Of a stretch of 64,000 bases of DNA, positions 61,585 to 64,000 are shown one piece after another. The stretch spans positions 54,160,798 through 54,224,797 of the forward strand of contig NC_089755.1 in the NCBI RefSeq assembly GCF_040412425.1. Reading direction: 5' to 3'. A program made the translations under genes and the position numbers. This DNA is from Macrobrachium rosenbergii (Eukaryota > Arthropoda > Malacostraca > Decapoda > Palaemonidae). The notes under the pieces are model-generated. The model saw only the letters and a list, made by a program, of their open reading frames with translations, made no database searches and had not been told where the DNA came from. The stretch's first letter is position 1. Each line of letters starts with the position of its first letter.

Positions 61585-62045
61585 CACCCCTCCTCCTCCT
61601 CCTCCTCCTCCTCCTCCCACCTCCCTCCCCCTCCCCGTCCCCGCATCTCAATCTGGGCTGCACAGAGCGGTCACTATAACTTGGCCCCTTCGCACTCTAC
61701 GGGAAATAAACTTCTTTGTTCCGCTTTGTCCCTTGTATTAGGGGTAACTTCTCCTCCTCCTCCTCCTCCTCCTCCTCCACTGCTTTGTTCTACCGTTTCC
61801 GTTGTCCAGTTCGGGTCTTCTTCTTCTTCTTCTTCTTCTTTTTCTTCTTCTTCCTCCTCTTCCTTTTCTCGTCTTCTCGTGCTTTCGTTTTCTTCCTCCT
61901 CTTGTTTCTCTTCCTCGTCTTCCTACTCTTCCTCTTCTTCTTCTTCTTCTTTTTCCTCCTCTTCCTTTTCTTGTCTTCTCGTGCTTTGGTTTTCTTCCTC
62001 CTCTTCTTTCTCTTCCTCCTCTTCTTCTTCTTCTTCCTCCGTGCT
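61585..62045. repeat. Pyrimidine-rich (CTC/TTC)n region
   Basis: CTC arrays at 61585-61640 and 61749-61778, then a TTC/TCC tract at 61815-62045. The tract contains a 110-bp duplication around 'cttttct(c/t)gtcttctcgtgc' (61860 and 61970). Confidence 0.88.
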
Positions 62046-62883
62046 TTATTTTCCTCAGCACTGTTTCTGACCTTCAAACCTAAAGCAGTCTGAACCATTT
62101 CCTAACCAACATTCGACTTTTTATGGCAATTCTTCCTTAAAGTAACGTCTCATTGAAATCTAAAATGAACAAACATGCCAATGGCATTTGACAGAAAGGC
62201 GAGTTTTGCCGTATTCGTCAGAAACATCAATTCTGTTAAGTAACTTTTCAGTAATCGTCAGAAAACATTCATTTTGCTTTTTCATTTTTCAGTACATGTT
62301 ATCTGATTGGGTTCAGTTGACGAGAGACGATTTGAGCAATATCGGAATGACAATTCATCTTACTTTTTATTTACGAAAACAAAAGGAAAGTCAAGAGACT
62401 ATTTTTCTCATTGGAACGTTTGAAAGAACATTGTAACAATCTCAAAATGACGAAAACAAAAGCTAGTGTAATTGCTGCGTGGATGCGGCATTTATAACTG
62501 GAAGTGACAGTTTCACGTTTACTTAAACTGAATACGTCAATTCCTGATGACAGCGATGAATTAATAACGAGAAAATATAAATATCAATAACTACACTTAA
62601 ACACTGATGACAGAAAACTTGAGCGATGAATGAACAACGTGAAATTACACTTCACAATAACTAAACTTAATACAATGTCACCTCCTTTCCACGTTCCCGA
62701 ATAGCTGTCATATCTCAGGAAAGAGATTCTATTTCTATTTCTATTTCTACTTCTACTGCCAAACCTGCCGTTGTATGGACCTTCGGAGAGGTGGTGACTC
62801 ATGATCATCATCATAGCGGATGACAATGTTGATGATAATGACGGGACACTAACACGTCAATTGTAGCGGTAATGATGAAACCT

Positions 62884-63398
62884 GTGACTCCAGTTTTTGT
62901 TAGTAAAACTCCTAGGGAACACCGCTTATCCTTATTAGCAAGGTGAAGTTTCTTTGCATTTTTGTCCAACAGAATCATTTGAAATCACTCGTGTTTTCTA
63001 TAGACTTAATATTACGGTGTAGAAATCAGAAGCTGTGAATTGTGCTCCTAGAAATTTGCCTTGATCTTTGCGTTTTTGTAAAAGAAAAACCTCCAAATTT
63101 GTAAACAAGGTTGTGTTGTTCCTCTCCAATTGTTAATTAATGATCGGAAAGGATATTCGAAACATTAATTAGAAATTTGGAGGTGATTTTTTTAAAAATA
63201 AAAATACAAAAATAAAGGCGTATTTCTGGGGGACACAATTAACAACTCCAGATTGCTATATCGTAATATTATTAGTTTATACACAACACGGGTGATTTAA
63301 AGCTATTTTGTTGAACAAATAGGGAAAGAAACACCATAATGCTTATAAGGATAAACGCTGTTCACTATAGTAGTTATACTAACAAAAGCTGGAGTCGC
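62884..63398. repeat. 515-bp imperfect palindrome (foldback element)
   Basis: Blocks pair across a centre near 63140: 62884-62912 with 63370-63398, 62916-63000 with 63283-63366, 63016-63060 with 63218-63264, and 63091-63100 with 63173-63182. The arms are diverged with small indels. A third copy of the outer arm, in direct orientation, is at 63412-63491. Confidence 0.75.
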
Positions 63399-63411
63399 GG
63401 ATTTAATCATT

Positions 63412-63491
63412 ACCGAGCGATTCAAAACCATTTTGTTGAACCAAAAGGGAAATAAAATCCGCAACGCTAATAAGGATAAGCGCTGTTCACG
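63412..63491 (+). repeat. Extra copy of the palindrome's outer arm
   Basis: 'cgattcaaaaccattttgtt' through 'gctaataaggataagcgctg' resembles 63283-63366 in direct orientation. Confidence 0.7.
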
Positions 63492-63653
63492 GAAGGGAGC
63501 AACGAATACAGAAAAACGAAATGATTTTACGTAGGCGACAGCGAAGAAAAATCATATATAGAGATATGTTTACAGCAGCTGCCCCAGGACTGGAAGAATC
63601 ACAAAATGGCTGCACACAATTCGCGCATCGATGCATTCACTTTGATCATCGAA

Positions 63654-63656
<3 letters not shown>

Positions 63657-63714
<58 letters not shown>
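63657..63714. repeat. (GA)n microsatellite
   Basis: 28 GA units ending in A7. Confidence 0.97.
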
Positions 63715-63718
<4 letters not shown>

Positions 63719-63892
63719 AATCCCCCTCTCATAACACAGTAAGTGAGTTGATTGTATATATAAAAAGGTGCGAGAGGTAAGCGCTCCCGACATATTTACG
63801 AGACTATTCATTTCCATTCATCTACAAGTAAAATAGGCAAAGTGTTGCTGATCACTCGTTAAGCTGGGGTTTAATTACCAGAGCCATCGCCT

Positions 63893-63907
63893 CATTTGCA
63901 TACAAAG
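63893..63907 (-). promoter_or_regulatory. Sox/POU-like composite motif
   Basis: On the minus strand CTTTGT is followed directly by ATGCAAAT (octamer) and a G. A homeodomain-type TAATTA lies at 63872-63877. The surrounding 63840-64000 is repeat-free and GC-richer than most of the window. The canonical Sox-Oct element has one base between the half-sites; here there is none. Confidence 0.3.
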
Positions 63908-64000
63908 CGACGGGGAAGGATGGCACTAAATCACCGGAGGTTTTAAGGGCGGCTCCGAGGGCCCGGTTCCGCGGGATTCTCGACCATGGCGTCCTCGGGA

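Overview
This is a eukaryotic genomic window, most likely from a decapod crustacean (shrimp, prawn, crab or crayfish). The inference rests on three things: spliced genes with GT-AG introns and arthropod-like protein sequences, an extreme load of (TA)n and (GA)n microsatellites, and dispersed repeats of a kind I associate with decapod genomes. The species cannot be read from the sequence. Almost all long open frames here are translations of dinucleotide or trinucleotide repeats (Ile-Tyr, Ser-Leu, Arg-Glu runs) and are not genes.

Three genes can be supported by exon-by-exon splicing with consistent phases. (1) On the minus strand, 319-5173, the first four coding exons of a mitochondrial MAIP1-like protein; the last exon(s) lie beyond base 1. 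(2) On the plus strand, 7733-14261, a complete five-exon, 297-residue secreted phospholipase A2 of the group I/II type, with a signal peptide, a long N-terminal extension and five conserved disulfides. The calcium-binding Asp49 is replaced by Glu. Genes 1 and 2 are divergent, about 2.5 kb apart. (3) On the minus strand, 28822-45188, the last seven coding exons (about 411 residues) of a transcription-factor-like protein whose motifs run in the same order as the C-terminal half of Pax2/5/8 (shaven) proteins. No paired-box exon was found in the window, so the 5' part should lie to the right.

Layout: 1-5173 MAIP1-like gene; 5174-7732 intergenic; 7733-14261 PLA2 (intron 1 is 4.5 kb); 14381-27900 gene-free, with dispersed elements, one clear MITE and large TA/GA arrays; 28822-45188 Pax-like gene; 45189-64000 no exon seen, probably upstream intron(s) or flank of the Pax-like gene.

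The most unusual structure is in the Pax-like locus. Nearly every intron carries its own unrelated minisatellite. One of these has multiplied the 3' splice site of the adjacent exon, and a (CT)n microsatellite starts directly after a 5' splice site. Other notable items are a 515-bp imperfect palindrome at 62884-63398, a satellite whose every unit contains a 16-bp palindrome (50560-51415), a four-hairpin foldback element (53974-54360), and a Sox/POU-like composite motif at the right edge.
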